From Zygnema cylindricum (Eukaryota > Streptophyta > Zygnematophyceae > Zygnematales > Zygnemataceae): a DNA stretch of 64,000 bases. Where the stretch lies: NCBI GenBank assembly GCA_037447655.1, contig JBBHKE010001902.1, positions 179,062 through 243,061 of the forward strand, read 5' to 3'. The notes beneath the pieces were generated by a model. The model ran no database searches and was not told where the DNA came from. It saw only the letters and a list, made by a program, of their open reading frames with translations. How positions within the stretch are numbered: position 1 is the stretch's first letter; every line of letters begins with the position of its first letter. The translations under genes were made by a program, and so were the position numbers. This document shows positions 22,248 to 34,475 of the stretch, in pieces.

Positions 22248-23301
22248 TGAAACTCTGAGACTTCAATAAGTCCTCAGAGTGGACAGCTTCCAATAAGCCT
22301 CTAGTATAGCCCTGACCCCTTTGTGTTTCAGCAAAAACAACTGCCACTTTGGCAGACAAAAACTCTGAAGAACTTCACCTCGTGAAGGCCAGACTCCCCT
22401 GAGTCGATAGCAAAAAGAATCTCTGAATTTGCTCCCCTAAGCAGTAAGTTATGGAGGGTCAAAGTTGACCTATTGCATAGAAGCTCTCTGGGAGAGAGGG
22501 TCATATCTCCTAATTTTTCTAAGTCCTATCTCTCTCACATACTCTATATACTGATGTACGGAGCCAATCAGATTACAGTTCCGTACACAAAAAGTACAGC
22601 TGGCGCTGTACTTTCTGTACGGACACTGTACCACATGCCCTAAATGTCGACACGTGGTATGTCCGGATTCAATCCCTTAATCCTCGGAGATGGCGCGATC
22701 CAATGTCATTCCGCCAGGTGTCATCCGATGTGGCGATGACCAAAAACAACCGGAATCCTCTTCCACGATCTCGGGGTTAATTCCGGCCGTCCGATTAAAT
22801 TCACATTTAATCGTAGCCGTAGTAAATACATGCGCGGTATTCGTTTCATTAAAGAAATAAATGCGCGGTATTGGTTTCTTATCCGTACCGTAATCCGTAC
22901 TTTTACATTACTGGATCTATGTATCCCGTAAACAATTACAGTTAAATGAATTATCCTACCTGATAATGTTTAATTAAATATTAAACCATATAGTAGGTAT
23001 CACTAGTTCTAGACTTAACGTCTAAGGCTAGCGGCTATCGGCTGTCTCATGTCCGGTAAGTACTAGGATGAAATCCTGTGGACAGCACATACCTTTTAGT
23101 AAATAAACCCCAAACTAATATATATTTCCCGTAAACCTCTAGATAGCCTAGGTAGCCATGGCTCTAGCTCCCTCTCCAATTTCTCAATGACTGCGACAAG
23201 TTTGAGAGTTGGAGAGAGAAGTTAGAGGTAGACTGCCTTGGCTTCTTTCTATGTTTCTATTTAGACCTAGAAATACTTTAAACGGACCATTAATTTCTAC
23301 A
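22248..23301 (-). repeat. Copia-B2 3' LTR
   Basis: On the plus strand it starts TGAAACTCTGAG and ends TTAATTTCTACA. The polypurine tract lies beside it on the minus strand (AAAATAAGGGAAG, complement of 23302-23314). Confidence 0.9.
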
Positions 23302-23309
23302 CTTCCCTT

Positions 23310-26300
23310 ATTTTCTAGTCAATCTTTAATTTCAGACCTCACTTCTCCCTGCAAAAAATTAGCTTAGGGGAAGGCACAGGTTTTGTCATCATATCAGCTA
23401 CCATCTCACTATATGGTCGGTACTCTAATCAGATTATTTTGTTTTCTACTTTCTCTCTAACAAATCTGAGTCTAATGTCCATGTGTTTGGCTTTAAAATG
23501 ATGTTTAGGATTGGCAGAAATAGCGATTGCTGCCTGATTATCACAAAAAAATTTCAGCACACCACTCTCAAGGTGACTTAGCTCACCAAGCAAAGACTTG
23601 ACCCACATCAATTCTTTTACATCAAAGCAAGAGGCCATATACTCAACCTCTATGGTGGATTGAGCAATAACTTTTTGCTGTTTGCTACTCCAACAGCAAG
23701 CCCCATCACCCACATATAATACATATCCAGAAGTGCATCTCGTCATCGGAGCATCACCATAACTGGCATCATTCCAAGTAGTGATGTCATTATTCTCCCC
23801 ACCCAAATGCAACCATAGATCCCTAGTTCCTATCAAATATCTAAGGACTCTCTTAATTGCCTCCCAATCCCTCTTAGTGGGAGCATTTAGACTTCTACTC
23901 AGCACTCCTACAGTTGCAGCTAAATCCTGCCGGGTACAATTCATAAAATAGGTTAGACTTCCCACTACTTGTCTGTAATGAATAGTCTCCATGAACGTCT
24001 GTTCTTCAGGAGATAATTCCTCGTCTAAGACTATGACTCCTTCTTCCTCACTCCCCTCACTTCCCTTCTTCAACTCCATTGGAGTTGTACAACTATTAGC
24101 TTTATCCATTTGAAATTTTTCAAGCATGTTCCCTATTGCTTCCTTTTGAGTCAATCTTATAATTTTTCTTTTTCGGTCTCTCTCTACTTGAATTCCGAAA
24201 ATATATTTTGCTTCCCCCATATCCTTCATTTCAAATCTCCCCTTAAGATCGGTTTTTAGTATATTAATTTTTTCCTTTGATTTACTTAAAACAAGCAAAT
24301 CATCAACATAAATTGCAATAAATATAAAACCTTCTTCATCTTCAAAAACATAGATTGAGTGATCTGAGCTGATCCGGATATATCCTAGACCGATAAGAAA
24401 CTAATCAAGCTTCTTATTCCACTGTTGAGGCGCATGTTTCAAACCATAAAGAGATTTAATCAGCCGGCTTACCTTACTCTCCTCTACTTCCTCCACAAAC
24501 CCTCCGGGTTGTCGCATGAAGATCTCCTCTTCCAATTCTCCATGAAAAAAAGCTGTCTTCATGTCCATTTGGTGCACTTCCATGTCTTCCGCTACTGCCA
24601 GGCTGAGAAGTATGCGGACGGAGGGAAATTTGACGACCGGGGCAAAGATTTCCTCGTAGTCGATTCCCTCCTTTTGTGTAAATCCCTTTGCCACTAATCG
24701 GGCCTTGTTGCGCTCGATTGTGTTATGTGGGTTTCAGTTTTAATTTGAAAACCCACTTACAACCTATTGGTTTGCGGTTAGGTGGACAATCCACCAGCTC
24801 CGAAGTATCGGCTACCATAATTGAGGCCATCTCCTCATTGATGGCTGTCTTCCACAGATTTTTTTCTGGACAAGTCATCGCCTCTCTATAAGTTTAAGGT
24901 TCATCTTGATGAGATAGTTTAGTTACCTTGTTATTAACCTGTTTTTCTTGCAGTCTTTTGCTACTTCTCCTTCCCCCCTCAAAATCTGAGGCTGGAATAG
25001 ATGGTTCTCGTGGATTCTTTCGAACAAACTCGGCTTCTCCCCTATCCCTTGATTCCGAATCAATTTCCACCACGTCTTCCGCTTCGGGTAGAGTTGTCAC
25101 TGGAGTTTCCATAGCCGAGTCGTTTTCGGTCTGATTTGTACCTGCTAGAATGTCATCTTCTCTAAAACCTAGATAGTTAAAGTCATCAAAATTTTCTGAC
25201 TCAAATCTGATTTTTACTGACTTTGTATATTTGAAGGGATCCACAGACTTTCCTTCATCCATAACTACTAGATATTTTACTAAGATTATATCTTCCCTTT
25301 TTAGATTATAAACTCTATATCCTTTAACATCCTCATCATATCCTAATAAGTATCCTGATTTTCCTTTAGGATCTGGCTTCTTATTAGACCGATCTGTATC
25401 TAGAGTGAATACTTGACTGCCAAAAACCTTTAAGTGAGATATGTCAGGTTTCCGGCCTGTCCATCTCTCATAAGGTGTTTGATCTTTTATAGCTGAAGTA
25501 AGAACTATATTTTTGAGGTAATTAGCACAGTTTATTGCTTCTGCCCAAAACCTTTTTCCTATCTTCTTATCTGACAACATACTTCTAGCACTATCACTTA
25601 GTGTTATATTTAACCTTTCAGCTACTCCATTCTGTTCCGGGTTTTTCTGGAACTGTCTTTTGGTGTTAGACCCCATCTTCCCTCAGAAAATCCTCAAACT
25701 GGTAAGAAGTATACTCTCCAACATTGTCACTCCATAATCTCTTGATTGGAGTTTCATGGAGTTTTTCGCTCCATGCTTTATATTTTCTAAAACAATCGTG
25801 AGCTTCGGACTTGTTTTTCAAAAAATACACTCGGGAATACCGAGACCAATCATCACTGATAGTCATCATAAATCTCTTCCCCCCTGGTGAGGGCACTTTA
25901 GCCAATCCCCAAATATCTGTGTGTACTAGATCTAGAAGTTTTTCTCCCTTATAGGTGGTTGTTTTAGGAAAGGGTAATCCATGTGTTTTACCTTGAGCAC
26001 ATCCACTACAATCACTTATATTATCACTCTCACTAAACTTAATCCCTTCCACCACTCTCATCTTTTTCATCTCTCTTAACTTGTCTAGATTCACATGCCC
26101 AAGCCTCTTATGCCACATCATAATATCATAAACACCAGCATAATAAAGTTTCTTCGTTTCATTGCTTAAAACCATCCTAAACATCCCATGGCTATCTTTC
26201 TCAGCAATGAAATAGATATCCTCCTCGAAACTAGCAGTAAAGACTCCTTCCCTAGTGCTAGTAAAAAAACCCTTATCATCTAATACAGATGTAGAGATGA

Positions 26301-26545
26301 GGTTTTTGTTCAGCTCCGGAATAAACAATACATCGGAGAATGTTACTATGAATGTCTTTCCTTCTACTAACACTTCAAATCTACTGATCCTACAAGAGTA
26401 GTGGTGACTATCCTCCCAACCCAAAACTCTATCTCTTCTGTGGGAATCTTTCTTATCTTAGTGAAAAAGTGCCTATCTTTACACATGTGCATGGAGGCAC
26501 CTGAATCTACAATCAAGCATGCTTCACCTTTCATTTCACCGTAAT
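23310..26545 (-). pseudogene. Copia-B2 pol (protease, integrase, RT, RNase H), broken
   Basis: Read leftward, the protease active site VDSGASMHMC (near 26500) is intact. The frame shifts near 26420 and again near 25670. Integrase keeps the HHCC finger (HKRLGHVN...CSGCAQGK), the DLVHTDIW Asp, a second Asp in WSDNVGEY (normally SDNGGEY), and PEQNG. A TAA follows KLSHQDEP near 24893. RT keeps FAPVVKFPSVRILLSLAVAE and the catalytic YVDD near 24300, with a TAG near 24400. RNase H keeps DASYGD and FCDNQAA, and a TGA lies near 23428. It cannot yield a full polyprotein. Confidence 0.88.
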
Positions 26546-26552
26546 CACATTT

Positions 26553-27665
26553 CTACCTTCGTGGAATTTCGACCTGGTTTTTCGCCTCCAACTCCTCATC
26601 TAAAAAAAGCTCATCGTCCTCGTCCTCGGATTCTGCCTCATGTACCTGTGTCACAAGGGCCTTTATCTTTCCTCTCGGGGTACCACCGGTCCGCCCCTCC
26701 TTTAACCGAAGCTCGGTTAGCTTAGTGCACTCTGCCATAAAGTGCCCAGGTTTCTTACAAAAATGACATAAACCTTTGGGAGCCTTTGGTCTGAACTCGT
26801 CGGTCTGATTTTTCTACTCCCTCCCCCTATAGTTTTGGAACGATATCCGAGAATCCTTGTTCCTCCAATCGGTCGTAGTTGCCAAGGCTTGGCCACTCTT
26901 TCCTCCCTTTCGGATCTCAATCGTATTCTCCCGAACAAGAATCATCCCTACCAGTGAGTTCCATATCCACCTTGAGTCCGGCAAGTCCTGCACACAGTTG
27001 ACTATGTTCTCGAACTCATCGGGTAACTTCATCAGGAAACAGTTAACCTTTTCTTTTTCACTAAAATCTTTACCCGCACTCTCTAGCTCCATGAAGAGTG
27101 TAGCAAACTCATTGCAAAAATCCAACATTTTCCCCCCTTTGAATACATACTCCTTAACTTTCTGATCAGCCAACTGTTGTTGCTGAATTGTACCACTTCG
27201 GTACATCTCTATGAGAGCCATCCAAAGATCTGATGCCTTTTCTACCTTTAAATGAGGAAATGCAAGTCCTTGAGTGAGATGGCGTAGGATGAAGTGCTTT
27301 GTCGCCATATCGTTGAAGTCCCAGGATTCAGTATCATTCTCCTCGTTCCTCGGAATAGGTGACATGAATGCCGAACCAATTGCTATTGGTGTGGTCGCCT
27401 CCTTTTTCTTTCCTTTGTCCACCACCTCTCTTTCCTTTGTTTCCTCCGTTGAAGGTGGATCCTCTTTCCTGGTGAATCTGCTTCCTCCAAACACTGGAGG
27501 AATTCCAAGACTTGATGGACGCCCCAACCGTCCACTCACCATCCCCCAAATCCTTTTTTCGCATAGAGCTCCTATCATTATATTTTCCCAGTATATGAAG
27601 CCAGTTCCATTAAAGATTGGTTTCCTAGAGGGTGGGCCCATAACGTGAAACTCTGAGACTTCCAT
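26553..27665 (-). pseudogene. Copia-B2 gag, one in-frame stop before the zinc knuckle
   Basis: The reading starts at ATG 27665 inside the LTR (MEVSEFHVMGPPSR) and passes through the primer site in the same frame. A TAG at about 26811-26813 replaces the Gln codon present in sister copies. Beyond it come CHFCKKPGHFMAEC and the acidic stretch ESEDEDDELFLDEELE, then a TAG just before the protease region. Confidence 0.85.
27631..27645 (-). other. Copia-B2 primer binding site (half-tRNA type, one mismatch)
   Basis: The complement reads CGTTATGGGCCCACC, next to the 5' LTR that starts at 27646. Fourteen of 15 bases match the complement of the initiator tRNA-Met anticodon arm. Confidence 0.75.
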
Positions 27666-28702
27666 AAGTCCTCAGAGTGGACAACTTCCAATAAGCCTCT
27701 AGGATAACCCTGACCCCTTTGTGTTTCAGCAAAAAAAACTGCCACCCTAGCAGAAAATAACTCTCACCAACTACACCTTTGTGAACGGAAGGCCTCGCTT
27801 GAGTCGATAGCAAAAAGAATCTATGAATTTGCTCCCCTGAGCAGTAAGTTATGGAGGGTCAAAGTTGACCTTTTCTAGAGAAGCTCTTTCGGAGAGAGGG
27901 TCCTATCTCCTAATTTTTCTAAGTCCTATCTCTCTCACATACTCTATATACTGATGTACGGAGCCAATCAGATTACAGTTCCGTACACTAAAAGTACAGC
28001 TTCCGGTTTACTTTCTGTACGGACTCCGTACGACATGCCCTAAATGTCGACACGTGGTATGTCAGGATTCGCTCCCTTAATCCTCGGAGATGCCGCGATC
28101 CAATGTCATTCCGCCACGTGTCATCCGATGTGGCGATGACCACAAACCGCCGAAATCCTCTTCTGCAATCTCGGCGTTAATTCTGGCTGTCCGATTAAAT
28201 TCACATTTAATCGTTGCTGTAATAAATACATGCGCGATATTTGTTTCATTAAAGAAATTAATGTGCGGTGTTGGTTTCTTATCCGTACCGTAATCCGTAC
28301 TTTTACATTACTGGATCTATGTATCCCGTAAACAGTTACAGTTAAATGAATTATCCTACCTGATAATGTTTAATTAAATATCTAACCATATAGTACGTAA
28401 CACTAGTTTTAGACTTAACGGCTAAGGCTACCGGCTACCGACTGTCTGCCGTCCGGTAGGTACCAGGATAAAATCCCGTGGACAGCACATACCTTTTGGT
28501 AAATAAACCCTTAACTAATATATATTTCTTGTAAACCTCTAGATAGCCTAGGTAGCCATGGTTCTAGCTCCATCTCCAATTTTTTAGTGAATGCGACAAG
28601 TTTGAGAGTTGGAGAGAGAAGTTAGAGGTAGACTACCACGGCTTCTTTCTATATTTCTATTTAGACCTAGAACATACTTTAAATGGACCATTAATTTCTA
28701 CA
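27646..28702 (-). repeat. Copia-B2 5' LTR
   Basis: 1,057 bp against 1,054 bp for its partner, with scattered substitutions. It ends exactly at the AAAGG duplication. The tRNA-like relic lies at about 28417-28480 on the plus strand. Confidence 0.9.
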
Positions 28703-31700
28703 AAAGGCCCTTGTGACACAGGTACATGAGGTGGAATTCGAAGACGAGGACGATGAGCTCCTATTGGATGAGGAGTTGGAAGCGACAAACGAGGTAGAAA
28801 TTCCACGAAAGCAGAAATGTGCTATTGGTGGATTGAAGGTGAAGCACGTTGGATTTTAGATTCAGGTGCCTTCATGCACATGTGTAAGGATAAACACCTG
28901 TTCACTAAGATAAGAAAGATTCCCACCGTAGAGATAGAGTATGGGGATGGGAGGATAGTCACTACTACTCTTGTAGGATCGGTAGATCTAAAAGTATTGG
29001 TAGAAGGAAAGACATCCATAGTTACATTCTCCGATGTATTGTTTATTCCGGAGCTGAATAAAAACCTCATCTTTACGTCTGTATTAGATGATAAGGGTTT
29101 TGATACTAGCACTAGGAAAAGAGTATTATCTGCTAGTTTTAAGGAGGAAGTTTATTTCACTGCTGAAAATGGTAGCTAAGGGATGTTTAGGCTGATTTTA
29201 AGCAATGAAAAGAAGAAACTTTATTATGTTGGTGTTCATGATATAATGATGTGGCATAAGAGGCTTGGGTATGTGAATCTAGACAAGCTAAGAGAGATGA
29301 AAAAGATGGGAGCGGTGGAAGGAATTTAGTTCAGTGAGAGTGAGAATCTAAGTGATTGTAGTAGATGTGCTTAAGGTAAAGCACATAGATTGCCCTTTCC
29401 CAAAACAACCACCTATAGGGGAGAAAAAATGCTAGATCTAGTACACACAGATATTTGGGGACCGGCCAAACTGCCCTCACCCGGGGGGAAGAGATTTATG
29501 ATGAGTATCACTGATGATTGGTCTCGGTATTCCAGGGTGTATTTTTTGAAAAACAAGTCAGAAGCTCAGGATTGTTTTAGACAATATAAAGCATGGAGCG
29601 GAAAACTCCATGAAACTCCAATCGAGAGAGTAAGGAGTGACAATGATGGAGAGTATACTTCTAACTAGTTTGAGGATTTTCTGAGGGAAGATGGAGTTCA
29701 ACACCAAAAGACAGTTCCAAAAAACCCGGAACAGAATGGGGTAGCTGAACGATTAAATAGGACACTAAGTGATAGTGCTATAAGTATGTTGTCGGATAAG
29801 AAGATAGGAAAAAGGTTTTGGGCAGAAGCAATGAACTGCGTTAATAACCACAAAAATAGAGTGCTTAACTCATCTATAAAAGATCAAACACCTTATGAGA
29901 AATCGACAGGCCGAAAACCTGACATATCTCACTTAAAGGTCTTCGGTATTCAAGTATTCAGTCTAGATACCGATCGGTCTAATTGGAAGCTAGATCCTAA
30001 AGGAAAACTGGGATACTTATTAGGATATGATGAGGATGTTAAAGGATATAAAGTTTACGATCTAAAAAGGGAAGATATAATCTTAGTAAAACATCTAGTA
30101 GTTATTGATGAAGGAAAGTCCGTGGATCCCTTCAAGTATACAAAGTCAGTAAAAATCAGATTTCAGTCACAAAATTCCGATGACTTTGAGCTTCATATTT
30201 ATCCAGGTTTTAGAGAAGATGACATTCTTGCAGGTACAAATCAGATCGAAAAGGACTCGGCTGCGGAAACTCCAGTGACAACTCTACGCGAAGCAAAAGA
30301 CGTGATGGAAATTGCTTCGGAATCAACGAATAGGGGAGAAGCCGAGATTCTTCGAAAGAACCCACGAGAATCATCTATTCCGGCCACTGATTTTGAGGGG
30401 GGAAGGAGAAGTAGCAAAAGATTACAAGAAAAACAGGTTAATAACAAGGTAACAAAACTATCTCATCAAGATGAACTTCAAACTAATGGAGAGGCGATGA
30501 CTTGTCGAGAAAGGAACCGGTGGAAGACAACGATCAATGAGGAGATGGCCTCAATTATGGCAACCGATACTTGGGAGCTGGTGGATTGTCCACCTAACCG
30601 CAAACCAATCGGTTGTAAGTGGGTTTTCAAATTAAAACTGAACCCGGATAACACCAATTGAGCGTTACAAAGCTCGATGAGTGGCAAAAGGATTTACACA
30701 CAAAGAAGGAATCGACTACGAGGAAACCTTTGCCCCGGTGGTCAGATTTCCCTCCGTCCGCATACTTCCCAGTCTAGCAGCATCGGAAGACATGGAGGTG
30801 CACCAGATGGACATCAAGACAGCCTTTTTGCATGGAGAATTGAAAGAGGAGATCTTCATGCGACAACCCGAACGATTTGTGGAGGAAGGAGAGGAGAGTA
30901 AGGTATGCTGGCTGATTAAATCCCTTTACGGTTTGAAACAGGCGCCTCGACAGTGGAATAAGAAACTTGATGAGTTTTTTACCTGTCTGGAATATGAAAC
31001 TCTGAGACCTCCATTGGCCCTCAGAGTAAGCAGATCCAAAAGAAGCTTATCTAGATAGTGCCGACTCGAAGTTTATATAAACCCAAATGAATGACCCCTT
31101 GACAATCAGAACCCGAATATAGATTCACCCCTATGAAATAAGACTTTCTGTGTGCTGAGTTCCACCACAGAATGCAAAGTTAGAATATGACTGTTGGATA
31201 ACATTCCCCACTTTGACTTTTCCTTAGAAATGCAGCCACCCTGGCAAGCAAACACTCTGACCAGCTACACCCCTGTGTAGCCTGGACTCCTTTGAGTCCG
31301 CAGCAAAAAGAATCACTGAAAATGGTCAAGTAAATTAATGGTTATGGCTGGCCAAAGTTTGCCATTTATACAAGGTGCTCTCTGGGAGAGGGGCCGCTAC
31401 CACCTAAATTTTCTAAGTCCTATCTCTCTCTAAAACTTTATCTACTGACGTACGGCACCAATCAAATTAATGTGTCGTACATAAAAGTACAGGTGCCGGT
31501 GTACTTTCTGTACGGCCATCGTACGACATGGCCAAAATGTCGACACATGTCATATCCGGATTTGTTCTTGTAATCTTCGAAGTTGCCACGATCCAATGTC
31601 ATTGTACCACGTGTCATCCTACGTGGCGATGACCGCAAACCGCCGCGATTCTCTTCCGCGATCTCGGCATCCTTCCCGGCCGTACGATCAAAACTAGATT

Positions 31701-33225
31701 TTAATCGTAGCCGTCATAAATACTTGCGCGGTATTTGTTTCGCTATCGAAACAAAATGCGCGATATCTGTTTCTTTTCCGTACCGTACTCCGTACTCTAC
31801 ATAACTGAATCTATGCATCCCGAGTAAAGTTTCAGTTGAATGAATTAGTCTACGTGTAAGCCTATATATAATTATCAAACCGTATATCATTTAACAACAG
31901 TCTAAACTAAACGGTTAAGGCTAAAGTCTAATTTGGCGGTCGGCAGGTACCCGGATCAAATCTCCGGTCCGTCATACATTTTAGGTATCAAGACTTGCCT
32001 TCCTCTCCTCTTTGGACAGCCTAGGCAGCCATGGATCTAACTCCTCCTCAAGTCTTCAGTGACTGCGACAAGTGTGGGGACTTGAGTGAAGAGTTAGAGG
32101 CAAGCTGTCAGTGTCTCTTCTTTTGTCTTTTATTTTACAATCTCTAGACCTAGAAAATACTTAAATTTCAACAGAATATATCCGGATCAGCTCAGATCAC
32201 TCAATCTATGTTTTTGAAGATGAGGAAGGTATTATATTTATTGCAATTTATGTTGATGATTTGCTTGTTTTAAGTAAATCAATGGAAAAAATTAATAAAT
32301 TGAAAACCGATCTTAAAGGGAGATTTGAAATAAAAGATATGGGGGAAGCAAAATATATTTTGGGAATTCAAGTAGAAAGAGACCGAGAAAGAAAGATTAT
32401 AAGATTGACTCAAAAAGAAAGAATAGGGAACATGCTCGAAAAATTTCAGATGGATAAAGCTAATAGTTGTACAACACCAATGGAGTTAAAGAAGGGAAAT
32501 GAGGGGAGTGAGGAAGAAGGAGTCATTGTCTTAGACGAGGAATTAAGTCATGAAGAACAGAAGTTCATGCAGACTATTTTTTTCAGGCAAGTAGTGGGAA
32601 GCCTAATCTATTTTATGAATTGTACGCGGTCGGATTTAGCTGCAGCTGTAGGAGTGCTGAGTAGAAGTTTAAATGCTCCCACTAAGAAGGATTGGGATGC
32701 AACTAAGAAAGTCTTTAGATATTTGATAGGAACTAGGGAACTATGGTTGCATTTGGGTGGGGAGAATACTGACATCACTACTTGGAGTGATGCTAGTTAT
32801 GGTGATGCTCCGATGAGGAGATATACTTCAAGATATGTATTATATGTGGGTGATGGGGCTTGCTGTTGGAGTAGCAAACAACAAAATATTATTGCTCAGT
32901 CCACCATGGAGGCTGAGTATAAGGCCTCTTGCTCTGCTGTAAAGAATTGATGTGGGTCTAGTCTTTGCTTGGTGAGCTTGGTCACCTTAAGAGTGGTGTT
33001 CAATTTTTTTTTTGTGATAATCAGGCACCGCTCGCTATTTTTGCCAATCCTAAACATCATTTTAAAGCCAAACACATGGACATAAGACCCAGCTTTGTTA
33101 GAGAGAAAGTAGAAAACAAAATAATCAGTTTAGAGTATCGACCAGATAGCGAGATGGTGGCAGATATGATGACCAAACCTGTGCCTTCCCCTAAACTAAT
33201 TTTCTGCAGGGAGAAGTGAGGTCTG
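28703..33225 (+). pseudogene. Copia-B1 gag end and pol, broken
   Basis: After the AAAGG duplication the acidic Gag tail resumes. A frameshift near 28840 leads into protease WILDSGAFMHMC. Stops TAA 29177-29179, TAG 29327-29329, TAA 29372-29374 and TAG 29666-29668 each equal a Gln codon with C changed to T in Copia-B3. The integrase finger has LGY for LGH (codon 29270-29272), also C to T. RT (FAPVVRFPSVRI, YVDD near 32250) is split by solo LTR C1 at 30995. A frameshift interrupts RNase H near 32945, and FCDNQAPLAIF has lost the usual AAIAI. Polypurine tract and 3' LTR follow. Confidence 0.88.
30995..32173 (-). mobile_element. Solo LTR C1 in the Copia-B1 RT
   Basis: A 1,179-bp LTR without internal sequence has a perfect 5-bp duplication GAATA (30990-30994 and 32174-32178). 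Plus-strand ends are TGAAACTCTGAG and ATTTCAACA. RT codons resume exactly after it. It contains a tRNA-like relic (about 31910-31975) and a GTAC-rich palindrome. A solo LTR is the expected product of LTR-LTR recombination. Confidence 0.92.
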
Positions 33226-33256
33226 AAATTAAAGAGTGACTAGTAAATAAGGGGAG

Positions 33257-34324
33257 TGTAGAAATTAATGGTTTTAAGTATTTTCTAGGTCTAAATAGAA
33301 ATATAGAAAGAAGCCGAGGCATTCTATCTCTAACATCTCTCTCCAACTCTCACACTTGTTGCAGTCACTGAGAAATTGGAGAGGAAGCTAGAGCAATGGC
33401 TACCTAGGCTATCCAGAGGTTTATGGGAAAATATATTCGTTTATTTACCATTAGGGGTTGATTTACTAAAAGACATAGACATATGTTGCACCTAGGATTT
33501 GATTCGGTACCTGGCGGAGTGAAAGCAACCGATAGCCGTTAGCGTTATCCGTTAAGTCTAGAACTGCTGTTACATACTATAGGGTTTGATATTGATTTAA
33601 ACATTTCCACGTAGGATAATTCATTTAACTGAAATTGTTTACGGGATACATAGATCCAGTAATGTAAAAGTACGGATTACGATATGTATACAAAACGAGT
33701 ACCGTGCATTTGTTTATTTAACGAAACAAATACCACGCATGTATTTATGACGGCTCCGATTGAAATCTGCATTCAATCGGACGGCCGGGAAAAAAGCCGA
33801 GATCGCGGAAAAGATTCTCGGCAGTTTATGATCATCGCCACATTGGATGACACGTGGCGAAATTATGTTGGATTGCGGTATCTCTGGGGATTACGACACC
33901 GAATCCGGATATGACATGTGTCGACTTTTAGGCTATGTCGTACAATGTCCGTACAGAAAGTACACCGGCAGTTGTACTTTTGTGTACGGAAGTGCAATAT
34001 GATTGGCTCTGTACATCAGTAGATGGAGTCTGTGAGAGAGATATGACTTAGAAAAATTAGTAGATAGGACCCTCTCTCCTAGAGAGCTTTTGTACAAAAG
34101 GTCAACTTTGACCCTCCATAACTTACTGCTCAGGGGAGCAAATTCATAGATTATTTTTGCTATAGACTCAAGGGAGTCTTGCCTTCATATGGGTGAAGGT
34201 GGTCAGAGTTTTTTGTTTGCCAGGGTGGCAGTTATTTGTGCTGAAAGACAAAGGGGTCAGGGTTATCCTAGAGGCTTCGTGTGAGCTGCTTACTCTGTGG
34301 TCCTATGGAGGTTTCAGAGTTACA
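33257..34324 (+). repeat. Copia-B1 3' LTR
   Basis: 1,068 bp, TGTAGAAATT to CAGAGTTACA. It follows the polypurine tract and is followed by the rest of the A-family LTR at 34330. Confidence 0.88.
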
Positions 34325-34329
34325 AATAT

Positions 34330-34445
34330 GACAAGTATGGTGGGTTGAGAGAGGAGGTGGAGGCAGTCTCTCGCCTTTTTCTTTTCCTATTTGTAGCAAA
34401 TTATTTAAACCTAGATAATGCCATATTAAACTAATAATTTCAACA
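34330..34445 (-). repeat. Copia-A1 3' LTR, second segment
   Basis: It continues the segment ending at 20206 and matches 39666-39784. It ends ATTTCAACA, followed by the complement of the polypurine tract (CTCTCCTTATTTTC). Confidence 0.88.
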
Positions 34446-34475
34446 CTCTCCTTATTTTCTAGTCCAATTTTAACT

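Larger units (their letters stand above)
22248..28702 (-). mobile_element. Copia-B2: Ty1/copia element inserted in Copia-B1 gag
   Basis: A perfect 5-bp target duplication AAAGG (22243-22247 and 28703-28707) flanks it. LTRs are 27646-28702 (5') and 22248-23301 (3'). Total length is 6,455 bp. It belongs to the same family as Copia-B1 and B3 but lies in the opposite orientation. Coding parts are in copia order with stops and two frameshifts. Confidence 0.93.
20207..34324 (+). mobile_element. Copia-B1: Ty1/copia element inserted in the Copia-A1 LTR
   Basis: LTRs are 20207-21277 and 33257-34324. Net length is about 6.47 kb once Copia-B2 and solo LTR C1 are removed. Flanks are ACTAC (20202-20206) and AATAT (34325-34329), a decayed 5-bp duplication; the sister LTR reads GTGACTACGACAAGTATGG across this point. 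The body runs gag, protease, integrase, RT, RNase H and polypurine tract AAATAAGGGGAG (33245-33256). Several stops and frameshifts make it non-autonomous. Confidence 0.9.
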
